In this document: positions 35,690 to 47,917 of the stretch, one piece after another
Numbering within the stretch: the stretch's first letter is position 1
How the letters are laid out: every line of letters begins with the position of its first letter
From: Kalaharituber pfeilii
Taxonomy: Eukaryota; Ascomycota; Pezizomycetes; Pezizales; Pezizaceae
Reading direction: 5' to 3'
Length of the DNA stretch: 64,000 nt
NCBI GenBank assembly: GCA_015179045.1
Contig: WHUZ01000002.1
Coordinates: forward strand, 2,356,001-2,420,000
The notes under the pieces: generated by a model
The model's input: only the letters and a program-made list of their open reading frames with translations
Told to the model about the DNA's origin: nothing
Databases searched by the model: none
Translations under genes and position numbers: made by a program

Positions 35690-36800
35690 TTAGATGCACT
35701 CATTCACGCTCCCCAATTCCCGATGCAGGCCTCTTCGGGGCCACCACCCCTCCTCTATTGGCTTTACAAATACACCTTCCTGACCGAGTCATCTTTCTCA
35801 TCCCCCTCCATTCACAATCTACAACCGCATCGTAAACCATACATTCTCCCATGGGACCACAACCGCCACATAGTACGCCACCATCTACGTCCCTGTCATT
35901 AACCTCCTCGCAGACATCTGTCTCTCGAAAGACCAGTGCGCATTCGTAGGATGCGTGCGCATGGATTGAAAAGCACCGAAGTACTACATCGATGAGTTTG
36001 CCAGCCAGGTGGTTCAGAAACCAAGCTACCATCGATCATTGCAAGCAAATCAGCCCAGGTTACTCACTTATCCTGCCCATAACCTGGCGAAGAAGGAGGA
36101 CTTGCCAATCCAAACCCATCTTTCTTGCAAACGAGTGCGAAATCGAACTCGTGAAAGACCTGTTTCCAGACCAACTGAATTATACTTTCATCTATGACTC
36201 CATGGGACTATTCAATTCCCTCACCATCCTTGCGCATGCAGTGCACACCATGCCCGAGGAACTCAGGTTGGTGAAGAAGAGGGACGCAAAAATATCGCAT
36301 TGTCCAATATCGCATTCGACGCTGGAGGTCTGGAATGGCGAGCTTTGAGGGATATGTTGGATAAGGGGGTGGATGTGAAGCTGGGAATGGATGTGTGGGG
36401 TGGGTATTCGGGAGTGTGCTAGAGGCAGGAAGACAGGCACTGTTGGTGAGTCTGTTGCTGGCGCAAAGGGCCAAGAAGGAGGAGCGGGAAGAGAAATTGA
36501 AATTCGAGAAGGATGCAAAGCGCCAAGTGAAGAGACTGAAGCTGGGCGATGGCGAAACACCTTATTGTGCTACCCTTGGAGGAGCTAAAGTCATGGGCCT
36601 AGAGCACAAAAAGGACAGCTTTGAGACGGGCAAGGAGTAGGGTGCGATTCTTATCCGGTTAAGTGCGGCTCTCGATAGTGAGGCTGAAGGGGATGGGGTA
36701 GGTGAAGCGGAGGGAGGGTTTGGAGAGCAGGTGGAAAGGGTGGGGAGGGTCAAGAGGAAGATAAGGAAGGAAAGGGAGGCCTTGAATTAGGAGTATGTGA
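35690..36800 (+). pseudogene. GUD1: Guanine deaminase, degraded by frameshifts and stops
   Basis: Guanine deaminase hydrolyses guanine to xanthine. Family segments appear in order but in shifting frames: DALIHAPQFP (metal site; normally D-H-H), then DAGLFG, LYWLYKYTF, NHTFSHGTTTAT then TAG, YATIYVPVINLLADICLSK, CAFVGCVRMD then TGA. Next come LAKKEDLPIQTHLS, then after a +1 shift ECEIELVKDLFPD, TILAHAVHTMPEE, DAKISHCPISHSTL, another shift DVKLGMDVWGGYS, another shift VLEAGRQALLVS, then ATLGGAKVMGLEHKKDSFETGKE followed by TAG and AILIRLS. At least four frame changes and three in-frame stops show it is dead. The first His of the HxH metal pair is lost. An intact copy elsewhere is possible. Confidence 0.9.
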
Positions 36801-37403
36801 GGAGGGGAGTGGAATCTTGAAGGCATGGGGTAAGGGATTTGGTACTTAATTATGAACTTGCTATGGAGCTGTGAGGATACATTAGATTTGAGTGGGGTTG
36901 GGTTTCTACCTAGTTAATATTTAGTGCAGGCGGGCGGGAGGGTCTTGCAGCAGCTGCATATTTATATGCACCGGTATCTATACAAAGTCCTTAGAGGTGC
37001 TTGCTACCGCAAAACATGTGCTTTTTTTCAAGATCTCTAATGAAACAGCATTATGAACTAATTTACTCTCCAGTATCTCCGATTCGATCCGAAGCTAAGA
37101 ATTTCAAATTCCACAAACAAATAAACACATATATGATAACTAACTTACTACTCAAACAGCCCTATGCTTCTGGATCTGGCAGTGGCATGGGAAGCGTTAT
37201 TGGTGGAGTTGCAGTACTATATTGGTGGAAATGGGGCTTGGAGAAGTGGTGGGGGTGAGGCGCCATGATGAGGAAATGGTTGAGGTTATGCATCATGAAG
37301 ACGAAGCAGAGAGGGGAATAGGTAGGTATCATAAAGATAAAATCAACAGCTTCCATCATACCGAAAACCGTGTTTAGACGACGGCCTCCACAAGACAAAT
37401 TCC

Positions 37404-37449
37404 CTCCTCCTCCTCCTCCTCCTCCTCCTCCTCCTCCTCCTCCTCCTCC
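37404..37449 (+). repeat. (TCC)n microsatellite
   Basis: About fifteen perfect TCC units in intergenic DNA. Confidence 0.95.
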
Positions 37450-37699
37450 GGAGTCACATTAGGGATTGTGAACGCTGGTATATACATTGCCAGAATAAGC
37501 CCCTACGGACCCCTCCAGCATATCCATCACAAGAAGCAGTAACTCTTCCTATCATGGTACGCCAGCGGTCACAGCCCATCACGAAGCTACTACAGTGCCT
37601 CTTCCATTTCTTTCGTCAAGCCAAGCTTTCGAGTGGATTTGGTTTTTCTGTATCAATGTTTCCGTAGTACCTTCCATGCACTACCGGTCGTTGTGTATG

Positions 37700-38176
37700 A
37701 TAGGTACAGAATCTGACCATTTTTCTTCACTATAGCCAGTTTTCACTATAGCGAGGGGTCATGCGCTGGCCCCCAAGGTAGGCAGGGGGTGAAAAAATTT
37801 GTCAAAATGCGGAAATTTTCAGTGTATGATATTCAGATCTCAAGCGCGAATTCAGTTCCTTATCTTCAATGTCTATGGTATTGAAGCAGTCAGATACACT
37901 TAAGTCTTTCTCCTCTTTTTTGTCTTGAGATATCTTGAATTTAATCACCACTCTGTTAAGCCTATTACATAAGGCAGTATTGAGGCCACCCCGGTATTTC
38001 ACTATAGCAAGTAGATTTTACCTGTAGCTGAATTAATTAGTCTTGAGAAGTTCTTCATTTTCACTATAGCGCTTCTTTTCACTACAGCCAGGGCGTTGTA
38101 GCTGCGTGCGCAAACGATCTCGCCCATTCCTTCACTATAGCCAGGATTTCACTTTCATTATAGCCAGGGTCACCTG
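37700..38176. mobile_element. Degenerate Pogo-like element, about 0.47 kb
   Basis: The right end is TTATAGCCAGGGTCACCTG|TA, identical to the right TIR of the 83 bp element at 23.9 kb. Repeats of TTCACTATAGC(CAGG) occur at both ends (37725-37760 and 38060-38160). The left end is less clear, probably TA|CAGAATCTGACC near 37706, where the TIR has diverged. No transposase frame is present. Confidence 0.65.
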
Positions 38177-38460
38177 TACTAGTACATACTACTCTACATA
38201 CGTGCTATATATTAATCAACTCCACCGTTTTCCACTCATAGACCAGGTGTGAAAACGTGACAGTCTGTGAAGCTGATCCGGTGCTGTCCGAAGTAGCTTT
38301 TAATATACATGTCTTGGCTTCTTCCTCATTTCCCTCTGAAACGAAAACCAACACTTGGGAAACGCATAATCACAAAGCAGAAAAAAAAATACTTAGACCT
38401 CAGCACCTCCGCACTGTGAATCCAATTCTCTACTACCCAAAATCCTATCTTCAACCAGAT

Positions 38461-40537
38461 ATGCCAGTAACTCCAATTGCAGGGCCTGTCATTCTGGTCA
38501 CCGGAGGCTCCCGAGGTATACCCGTTTTCTCTGTTCTGTTTTTGCTGCTTTTTACTGCTTCTGTGTTTTATTTTGTCCTTCTCCATTTTCTGTTATGTTT
38601 CGCCCTTCGGGGTTAGACGACGATACCCGTCAGCGATATCCTGTCCACTCCTATCCCTTCTCTCTCCGGAGATTTATCATTAGCGTGCAGGACACATAGG
38701 AATAACGCCGGGGACATACAAGCCAGTCAGGCTTATTCTGCTCCATCTCAGTCTTGTCCTTGAGGCCTGGGATATCACAATTTCCAAAGCTCTATGAGGT
38801 GTTTTGTCTTTGCCATATGCAAAGAGACAGATAGAGATCACGGAACAGGACTGGGAATGCTGCACAACACCTTTTCCTTTATCTCCGTTGCCGTCATATG
38901 CATTTTATATCTGCGTACAATTGAGATATTGACCTAGCTACTCTTGTTGCTGTCATTTAAGGATACTTCCGGGTATTTGTTTTTCACCATATTGATTATA
39001 TTGATACACATACATTGAAAAGCCTGCATTGTTAATTATTTCCTTGATATGCAAGTCACATTTTCATAGGATCTTGACTAACTCTTGCGTCATGCGTGCC
39101 TGCGTGGTGTGAGAGGTATTGCATCTCATGCAAGACCGCCCCCACCACTCGCACACAGACGCTTGATAATTAACACAGGCCTGGGAAAATCCATTGCGCA
39201 ACTACTTCTGCGTCCAAGCGCGTCTCCATCCCCAGTCACAGTCGTCACTGTCTCACGCTCCGCTAGTGCTTCCCTGTCAGCAGATGAAAGTCAGGTGATG
39301 CATGTACAAGTCGACCTATCTGCCCAAGACGGCCCAAGGAAGGCTGTTACTGCTGCCCTTGATACCTACGGCCGTCTTGATGGATTAGTAATTAACCATG
39401 GGGCGCTAGACCCTGTGGAGCGGGTAGCGGAAGGCAGCGATGCCCGAGGTGGTCTTGACGGGTGGAAGACGAGCTTCGATATCAATTTCTTTTCCGCTGT
39501 GGCTTTGGTATGTTGGTATTTCGTTTAACTCATTTAATCTTTGTTCTCGTTGAATGCTCATTGAGAGCAAGCACTCTTAAGGGTGGAGACATAAGAGCAT
39601 TAAGAGGGTAGTTGGTGAGAGTGGTAAGCAAGCATGCCTCTGGGTAAATTCACTGGGGTATGGGTGCTTTAGTCGTTCAGGTTTTAGAATGAGTGACCAC
39701 CTATTAGTTCTTCCCTCATGCTCTTGTTGAGCAGCATTTCCCTTCACTCAGTTATGGTACTTGGCTATCTTACTACTTACTAACTACATGAGAACGATGT
39801 CTCAACATGCTATAGGTGAAAGCTGCTATCCCAGAGTTACGCAAGACCAAGGGTAGAATCGTGTTCGTCTCTTCTGGAGCTGCTGTTACCGCATATGTAC
39901 GTGCCACACCCACCCAACTTCAAGGCATCTGAATACCCTCTACCTCTAAAGCTAGCATCTACTACTATTGTCCACAAGCCCAGTCATACCTCGTGCGCAG
40001 TTTATCAAGGCATTTCCAACCCATCGACTAACCAAGCCACAAACCGTGATATAGACCGGGTGGGGTCCATACAGCGCTGCAAAAGCAGCCATGAATAGTT
40101 TTTGTAGCATCCTGGGCGTAGAGGAGCCGGATATCACCAGCATTTCTATTCGCCCAGGTGTTATAGGTAAGTGCTCACTTTTTACTTCAATTCCAACAGA
40201 CCAAGATGCGTAAAGTGGAGGATGCAAACAAGGTATACTGTGGCTATTATTGACAATTCGTTACATGCATTTAGATACTGAGATGCAAAGGGAAATTCGA
40301 GAACGCCACTCAAATGCAATGGGTGATGTACACCAGAGATTTATAAACCTACATACAACGGGGAAACTGTTGAGACCTGAGCAGCCAGGAACAGTGATTG
40401 CGAACCTGGCTTTGAAGGCGAGTAATGAACTCTCAGGGAAATTCCTCAGGTTGTAACCCCACTTGCAAACAGCTTCTTCATATACTGATAAATTATTCGA
40501 TAGCTGGGATGCGGAAGAGCTTAAGGAATATCATTGA
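38461..40537 (+). CDS. Short-chain dehydrogenase/reductase (SDR), sepiapterin-reductase-like group
   Basis: This is an NAD(P)-dependent oxidoreductase of unknown substrate. Exons 38461-38515, 39179-39507, 39816-39896, 40055-40166, 40275-40449 and 40504-40537 join in phase to 261 residues, the usual classical SDR length. Motifs: cofactor loop TGGSRGLG (split by intron 1), INHG (the NAG motif), VSSGAA with the catalytic Ser, YSAAK with catalytic Tyr and Lys, SIRPGVIDTEMQ, and the C-terminal GKFLSWDAEEL. The last exon join, FL-SWD, restores the expected end. Similarity in pattern to the yeast IRC24/YIR035C type is from family knowledge. Intron 1 is 663 nt, unusually long here, and shows no open frame worth calling. 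The gene appears intact. Confidence 0.92.
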
Positions 40538-41027
40538 ACCTCACGACAGGCAGCATCAGATTGGCTATATCACAAATCACACAAAATGGAAAGGTGTGAT
40601 TTGATATCCTAAAGAGGATCAAAGCCAATATGCATACCGGGATATTTACTTTTTATTTTTCAATACATTTATCGAACTGTCAAAAGACGCATAGCAATTG
40701 AGTCTTGCATGTACCAGCAGCTGTCATAACTTCATGTTCGTAGATGTAGTCAGCAGGTGAATGATGAGGATATTTTGCACATAAGGAAGTGCACGTATTT
40801 CTTCCCGGAATAGCCCTGGGTGGGACGAATACCTGAGTGTGTTGTCCATTGGGATTCGTATGTGTGACACAACTGATGTCACTGTGCTTACTGGAGGGTT
40901 CAGCATGCAGCTAGCTCTACGGGCGCACCGCTGCCCCACTAAAACTTTTACAACCGCACCAAAGCTTCCCAACGCCCGCCAACGCATCTCTCCAATTAGA
41001 AAATTTACGCGCTGTAAGAACTCCGCG
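40538..41027. other. Short intergenic region, SDR to ELP1
   Basis: 490 bp, presumably the 3' end of the SDR transcript and the ELP1 promoter. No other feature is seen. Confidence 0.6.
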
Positions 41028-44000
41028 ATGCGCAATCTGCTTCTCACCCAACGCACGCTGCTTGCGGCAAGTTCGACTGAGGTTCCAGACCTCCCGCTTA
41101 CGGCTACTGCCTGGGATCCGTCGTCAGACTCCCTAATATGTACCTTTGGTCCCTCAGAGACGGATGCTGTGATTGAAGTCAAGCGCTTGAAGGTACGCCG
41201 CTGCCAAGTCAGGAGTTGTACATTTACTGATTCTGGGAATTCTCCAGAAGCAAGGGCATTTCGATAATATCACATCGTTCGACGTCCCTTGCAACAATCC
41301 GACCTTGAAATGCGATCAAGTGCTATGCCTTCATTTCTTCAGCGACAACAATTCTATATGCATTGTATTCGCTGGCGGAAACATTGTCGCCATAGAGACC
41401 GATGAGGATTTCAGGAGTAAGGGTATTGAGATTGTTGGCTCCGTAGATGAGGGGATTACGGCAGCTGCATGGGCCCTAGATGAAGAAGCTCTTGCGATTA
41501 CAACTGCGGCATCCACACTTCTTATAATGACCCGAGAATTTGAAACCATAGCAAACGTCACATTTTCTGAAGCAGACCTCCAGGCATCTAATCATGTATC
41601 TGTCGGATGGGGAAAAGCAGAAACCCAGTTCAAGGGCAAGCGTGCAAAGGCAATGAGGGATCCGACTGTACCAGAAAAAGTTGACGAGGGCCTACTTAGT
41701 CCAGATGACGATGGGAAAGTTCGGATTAGTTGGAGGGGGGATGGCGCTTATCTGGCAGTAACAAAGGTGGACAATGATAGAAGACGAATAACCAGAGTCT
41801 ATAACCGCGAGGGAATTCTTAACAGTGTCAGCGAACCAGTGGATGGTCTTGAAGGAACAATCAGCTGGCGGCCATCCGGAAATCTGATCGCAGGCATCCA
41901 GAGATACCTCGATAAGCCGAAGATAGATGTTGTGTTTTTTGAGCGCAACGGGCTTCGCCATGGAGAGTTCACCGTGTTTGGTTCGGCTGATGCGATAGGG
42001 GGTCAGAAAATATATCAGCTGGCTTGGAATGCAGATTCGACAGTTCTTGCCATGACTCTGAAGGGGCGGGTGCAACTATGGACAATGGGAAATTATCACT
42101 ATTATCTGAAGCAGGAGATCATATATGACGAGGATAATTTGTTGGAGTATCCAGAAAATGCACCTGTCATTGTTTGGCATCCGGAAAAAGCGCTCCACCT
42201 TGCGATCATGCATAAAGGTTTGATTTCTAAAGCAGTCTTCACATGTAGAACATATACTTACGTTGCACAGAAAAGGTTATTATTTATGAGTTCATCTGGA
42301 ATGTCCATCGAGGGACTACTTTGCCGCCCAATGACTATGGGATGGTGGCAGTGGCAGATGGAGGTAATTCTAATCTGCATAAGTTGTATTGCCTCCCTAA
42401 CAATGTCTAGCTCTCTTGAAACTTACTCCGTTGCGGAACGCGAATGTGCCACCACCGATGGCCTTGTATGATGTTCCAATTAGAGCAACGCCAGTTGACA
42501 TAGCCGTATGCATGGCGGCCGATTTAATAGCCGTGCTGAGACACGCTGGGGTGGATATTCTGAAGTGGTATCCTGGGAAACCAAGAGTAGGAAAAACGCC
42601 AGAACTTACAGAAAATGTCATCACTTTTGAAGTTCAAGATCATGTCCGCCAGATTACATTCGTGTCATCATCTCAGATAGCAGTCTTGATGGATTCATAT
42701 AACTGCTGCCTTCTGAGGTACTTTGACATAAGTTCGGCTTCGGCGAAGCAAACTGGGGAGGAAAAATTACCACAAGATACTACCAGGATATTTCCTAACG
42801 CTTATGGGAAAGAGGAAATATTCTATACAACAAGCCACCGGCGTGCTATTTCCCTAAACAATCCTAGCAATTCAGTAGAATTTCCTACAGCTTGTCCCTG
42901 GATAGAGGCTGGTGAAATAAATGGCCGTGTAAGCCAACACGGTATGATCCTGAGAAAGTTCTTACACTAATTTTATACAGGCTCACTTCTCGGGTTTAAG
43001 CGAAACCGGAAAGCTATATGTGGATAGCACATTGATTGCAAGTAATTGCACGTCATTCATCATCACCAATGCGCACCTGATATATACTACAACCCAACAT
43101 CTCCTGAAATTCGTTCATCTCCAACATAGTGAAAAAGGTGAGTGAAGCCCCATCGGCATTTTGAAAACCAAACCTGATCATATAAGGATTTGAAATTCCA
43201 CCTGACGACCCAACTGGAGACGAACGTTGCCGTAGCATTGAACGAGGCGCTAAACTGGTCCACGTGATGCCATCTAGTTTCTCTCTGACGCTCCAAATGC
43301 CCCGTGGGAATCTCGAGACCATATACCCTCGCGCCCTGGTCGTAGCAGGTATCCGTCGGAGCATCGAAAGCAAAGACTATCGAACAGCCTTCCTGGCCTG
43401 CCGCTCGCAGCGGGTCGATCTCAACATCCTGCACGATCATGCCCCGGAGCAATTTTTGCAGAATATTGCTCTGTTTATCGATCAGGTCAAGAAGATTGAG
43501 TACATTGATCTGTTCCTGTCCCAGTTAAGGTATAGATTTCTGAATTTGATAATCTGGAAATGAAACTGGGCTGAGTTCAGGGTAATAGGGAAGAGGATGT
43601 GACTCAAACGATGTATCGGGAGACGCTGCCACATGCAGAAGCAAACCAAAACACGAAGCCGCGATCCTCTAATACCACAGCAGCATTGAAAGAGTCTAAA
43701 ATAAACAGGATTTGCAAAGCATTCCTAGATATATTGCTTCCGAATCGGCTGTCGACAAATCTCCAAAATATTGTTACTGCATACGTTTGCAAATCCCCGC
43801 CAGATCATGATGCAGCTTTGACTTTAATTGGAAAGCTTCGCGGTTTGTATACCTTCATGCATTTCGTTAAGGTTAAAATACTAATTCTACGGTAGAGGAG
43901 AACATTGAGCTTGCCGAAGAGGCGGTCACACATGTGTGTTTCCTTGCCGACGCCAACAAGCTCTATAACAATGCCCTAGGGCTTTACGATCTCGAGTTGA

Positions 44001-45494
44001 CCCTCATGGTTGCCCAACAATCCCAAAAGGTAAATATGGCTCCCCTCCCCCAAATCTAACATGAACCTGGACGCTCAATCCTCGCTCAACTCTTTTTGTC
44101 TACATAGGACCCCCGAGAGTACCTCCCCTTCCTTCAGAAACTCCAAGAAACCGATGTCACCCGCAGAAAATTCAATATCGACGATTTTTTGGGCCGGCAT
44201 TCGAAGGCTCTAGTCCACCTGGTCGATCTTGGAGACGATGCGTTCGAGGAAGCAAAGGCGTATGTCGTAAAGCATGAGCTCTATCAGCAGGCGCTGGGAC
44301 TGTACCAATATAAGACTGACAAACAGAGAGTTGGTTTCAATGCCATTGATTATTGGTGTTACCTTGAGCTGACAATATTAGATTTTGATGCAAATATATG
44401 CCAAATACCTTGATGACCATTCCAGGTTCAAGGAGGCTGGTTTAGGTATGTCTTTCCCTTAACCCTTATTCGTAGCGCTATGCTAATATGTTTCTACAGC
44501 ATACGAATCCATCAACCTCCTCCGTCCAGCCGTCGAAGCCTACCGGCGCGCCGGCATGTGGCAGCACGCCCTCTCCGCCGCCACCCAGATCCCCTACGCC
44601 GACTCGGAACTTGACGACCTATCCGTCTCTCTCGCCGAGAGCCTATACGAAACCAAAGACTTCGTCTCTGCCGCAACAATCTTTCGCGACTACCGCCACG
44701 ACATTTCTGAAGCCGCCCGTGCACTCTGTAAAGGAAGCCACTTTGCGGAAGCCATGCGCCTAATCGGCCTCCATCGCCAACCGGAGCTGTTGGAGTGTGT
44801 TGTGGACGTGGGGTTGGTGGAAGCGTTCAGTACCACTATCGAGCTTCTCGCAGATTGTAAAGGACAGGTACATGCGCAAGTGGCTCGGCTCCGGGAGCTA
44901 CGGAGCAAGAAAACTGAGGATCCTCTCTCGTACTTTGAAGGCGTGCAGGACGCACAGATCCCAGACAATATCTCGGTGGCTCCGACGGATGCTACGACGT
45001 CAGGCGGTACTTTTTTCACGCGGTACACGGGTAAGACGGGTGGAACTGCGCAAACGGGTGCAACGCGGCGCACGTCCAAGAATAGGCGGCGAGAGGAAAG
45101 GAAGAGGGCAAGGGGGAAGAAAGGAACAGTGTACGAGGAGGAGTATTTGGTGAATAGTTTGGAGAGGCTGGTGGAGAGGGTCGAGAGTGTGAAGGGGGAG
45201 ACGGGGAGATTGGTCGAGGGGATGCTGAGGAGGGGCATGAGGGAACGGGCAAGGGCGGTGCAGGACAGGATGGTTGACCTCGTAGGGGTCTTGCGGGGGT
45301 GCGTGGAGGAGGTTTTTGGGGATGAAAGCGCGGTGAGCTTATTTCTTCATGGGACAGGCGGGGAAGGTGAAGGGGAAGGGTGGGAGGGAGAGGGGGAAGG
45401 GGAAAATGGGGGAGGAAATAGGAGAGGGACCGGAGCAGGGTCTGGGAAGAAGGTGCCGGTGGTGAAGGAGTATGAGACATTAACATTGCTGTGA
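41028..45494 (+). CDS. ELP1: Elongator complex subunit 1 (ELP1/IKI3)
   Basis: Elp1 is the scaffold of Elongator, which modifies wobble uridines of tRNA. Eleven exons join in phase: 41028-41192, 41248-42217, 42271-42363, 42411-42928, 42981-43137, 43220-43529, 43589-43842, 43896-44029, 44108-44329, 44382-44445 and 44500-45494. They give 1293 residues, a normal length. Recognised blocks: start MRNLLL with ATAWDPSSDSLIC; the WD-repeat-like half with GIEIVGSVDEGITAAAW, IVWHPEKALHLAI, YEFIWNVHR and GKLYVDSTLIASNCTSF; and the TPR half with PRALVVAGIRRSIESKDY, RICKAFLDIL, VAQQSQKDPREYLPFL and AAKYLDDHSRFKEAG-type HAT sequence. Next are LSAATQIPYAD and the basic KNRRREERKRARGKKGTVYEEEYLV motif, which in yeast Elp1 binds tRNA. 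The C-terminus ends YETLTLL. A Gly/Glu-rich insertion (GEGEGEGWEGEGEGENGGG) precedes the end. The 3' acceptor of exon 7 (43588) was chosen because only it restores SQLREEDV. Confidence 0.97.
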
Positions 45495-45845
45495 TGAGGT
45501 GAATTAGGCAAGTAAGGTGCAAGATTAGAGGTAGATTAAATTGTGTATAGAATTTGTAGTGCATATATAAAAAGTTACCTCTCGGGAGTTATGGTATTTT
45601 GTATGTGGGAATAAAACGAGAAAGATCTTACCCTAACTACTATGAAAATGTGTAATGACGCATACTATAGAAAGACCTTACCCTAACTACTATGAAAATG
45701 TGTAATGACGCATACTATAGCTTCCTGCATATATTAGAATTCGGTTTATAGATATATATAAACACACACTTGTTTGCCGTGTTCACTGATATCAAAAAAA
45801 AGTGACGAGTGCAAGTTTCCAGCACCCCCACATCCGACCCCTACA
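45495..45845. other. Convergent 3' region between ELP1 and MVD1
   Basis: 350 bp shared 3' region of two convergent genes. It contains a 50 bp tandem duplication (45621-45720). Confidence 0.7.
45621..45720 (+). repeat. 50 bp tandem duplication
   Basis: Two adjacent 50 bp copies (45621-45670 and 45671-45720) differ at one base (AAGATC vs AAGACC). Each contains TTACCCTAACT and ACTATGAAAATG. The near identity points to a recent duplication. Confidence 0.95.
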
Positions 45846-47073
45846 TTACTTCTTCAATGGCAATCCATCCGCCCCCACCAAATGCTCCCCCACACTCATC
45901 GGTCCCTCACCCACCCCCGTCAAAATGACCCTATTGACCCCCTCCTTCAGCGCATCCGCTAGTCTCTGATCGAACCCCTCCGGTAACGCCGCTTGCACGC
46001 CCGGCGCTTTACCCTGCCACCCTTCAACCCCCGCAAGTCCCACCGCCTTCAGCGCTCCCAAAACCAGAGATTCATTTTCCGCCTCGTAATAGACAACAGC
46101 GTTTGGTCCCGCATCGAATGTGTACGCGGCTACCTTCCTCCCCACCGCACGATTCAACTCCTCGACGACGCGGATGGCATTCCTTGAGATATCATTGAGG
46201 TAGAAAATTGGTGGTGTAGTGTCGAGACACACCGCATGGAACGAGTTCGAGTCCGCCATCGTCAAGGCCGCGAAGGTCTCAAAATCCCGCCTCTCAATCG
46301 CTTCTTTCATCTCCTGCATCTGCTTCGGCACCACAACATTCGCGCGGTGCGGGAAGAGCGTAGATGTCGCTACGGTCGCCTGCATACCTGAGGTTGAACT
46401 GACGCCCTTTTTCGCAGCGGAGACGACGAGGATGGCAGCACGCATTGTAGGCCAGTGGGAGGCGGGTGCAACTTGGACGGCGATAGAGTCTGTGCCATCC
46501 GGCGCGCTGCCCATTTCCCAGGCGACATAGCCGCCAAAGAGACTGCGGCATGCGGAGCCGGAACCCTGGCGGGCGATGCGGGAAAGTTCGGTTGGGGATT
46601 GGGGGAGCTGATATAGGTCCGCAATTGCCTGGACGAAGGCGGCAAAGCCGGCTGCGGACGAGGCGAGGCCTGCGGCAGTGGGGAAGTTGTTCTCGGAGAC
46701 AACATGCACGGGGAAGGTGCTAAGTTTTGGGAGGGTAGAGTCAGCAGCTTCTAGGGCTGCGCGGAGGGACTTGAGTTCGGTGAAGCAAGCAGTTTGGCGA
46801 GGGCCGGAAACATCCTGCTCTTCGCCGTTGAGCCAAAGGCGGTTGCGGGTAAAGGTGGACGAGCAGCAGGCGGTGGTGTACGTGCGGAGGTCGGATTGGG
46901 AAAGGGTGACGGAGAGGGAGGAGTTAGTGGGGAGATTGAGCGCGGTGTTGCGTTTGCCCCAGTATCTGAGAGGGTCAACAGGTGGAATAAAGAAGGGGGA
47001 TTGGGACAGCGGGGGGTTACTTGATGACGGCGATGTTGACGGGGGCAGTGGTGCTCGCGGAGTAAAGCTCCAT
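45846..47073 (-). CDS. MVD1: Mevalonate diphosphate decarboxylase
   Basis: This enzyme converts mevalonate diphosphate to isopentenyl diphosphate in the ergosterol/isoprenoid pathway. Two minus-strand exons (47073-47021 and 46968-45846) join in phase to 391 residues (yeast Mvd1 396). Conserved features: start MELYSASTTAPVNIAVIKYWGKR (split by the intron after AVIK), LPTNSSLSVTLSQ, the GHMP-kinase glycine/serine loop SENNFPTAAGLASSAAGF, RQGSGSACRSLFGGYVAW, and AYTFDAGPNAVVYY with the catalytic Asp. The only slightly uncertain point is whether a further upstream exon supplies a few N-terminal residues, as CTTGTTGACAACAG resembles an acceptor at about 47090. Tail-to-tail with ELP1. Confidence 0.95.
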
Positions 47074-47644
47074 TGTAGGTTCTATGGTGTAGCTGTTGTC
47101 AACAAGTATGAAAGAATGCGACAAATTAGCACATCACAAATTTTAGAGCTTCGTATCAATTGCAAAAAGGAAACCCTGAACCCACTTTGATGCAACTCTC
47201 CACGCTGCAACTCAATTGACTTGCAATTGCAAAATTCCCCGCTCGAATCTGCTATTACAGAGCACAATTATGATATCCCGCGCCGCAAGCAAGCAGATGG
47301 GTGGAACATATCATAGCCAATGGGCGTTGTTGCCAAGCAGCGGGAAATGTACTAGGTAATGTTCGGAAAAAGTGCAATAGCCAGGCACCGTCGGGGACGT
47401 AAAACAATAACAAACCTCATTTAATTTATAACACCATAGATAATTGATTGACTACTACTGATTATTGTCATTGCACCACGTGATAGAGTCTTGTGCCGGA
47501 ACGGCCAAGATAATCCCGTCTTCCCACTCATCCCTCCATCTCCCCCTCCTCGCTTCTGCTCCCACTGGTCTCATACCAGCTCCTCACCACCACTCTCTTC
47601 TAGCAGCCTGCTCCATTTATAAGTCACGGAGCGAGCATCCTCCT
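47074..47644. other. Intergenic, MVD1 promoter side
   Basis: No gene is recognised. It should hold the MVD1 promoter (toward 47074). It ends at the GC-rich mini-element. Confidence 0.5.
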
Positions 47645-47832
47645 TGTTACGGGTTCACCGCAACCGTAGGGCGGGCGGTCGGTGGATGCGCACGCATACG
47701 AAATGCGCATATGCGCAAGCGACATGCGACAGCCGGAAAGGCGCCGCAATCGCATAAATGAGTACTATATGAGCTACGCAGAGGACTAGCGAGTATCGCT
47801 AGTCAAGTGTCTTTTTGGCCTGGCGGACGGTA
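47645..47832 (+). repeat. GC-rich mini-element, copy lacking the 20 bp insertion
   Basis: This is the inverted partner of 5512-5750. It begins GTTACGGGTTCACCGC and ends GGACGGTAAC, so it has short imperfect terminal inverts (GTTACGG/CGGTAAC). It is about 190 bp and CpG-rich. It lies 85 bp upstream of the Crinkler-like gene and could influence its promoter. Confidence 0.8.
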
Positions 47833-47917
47833 ACTCTCTGCGTTTACCACCTCCGTAACACTCCTCCTCCTCTTGACTATTTGTCCATTAGTCAGTCAAA
47901 ACAACCAACAGACCATC

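Noticed and set aside
37404..37449. (TCC)n run as a possible regulatory tract
   Set aside because: A plain microsatellite with no nearby intact gene start.
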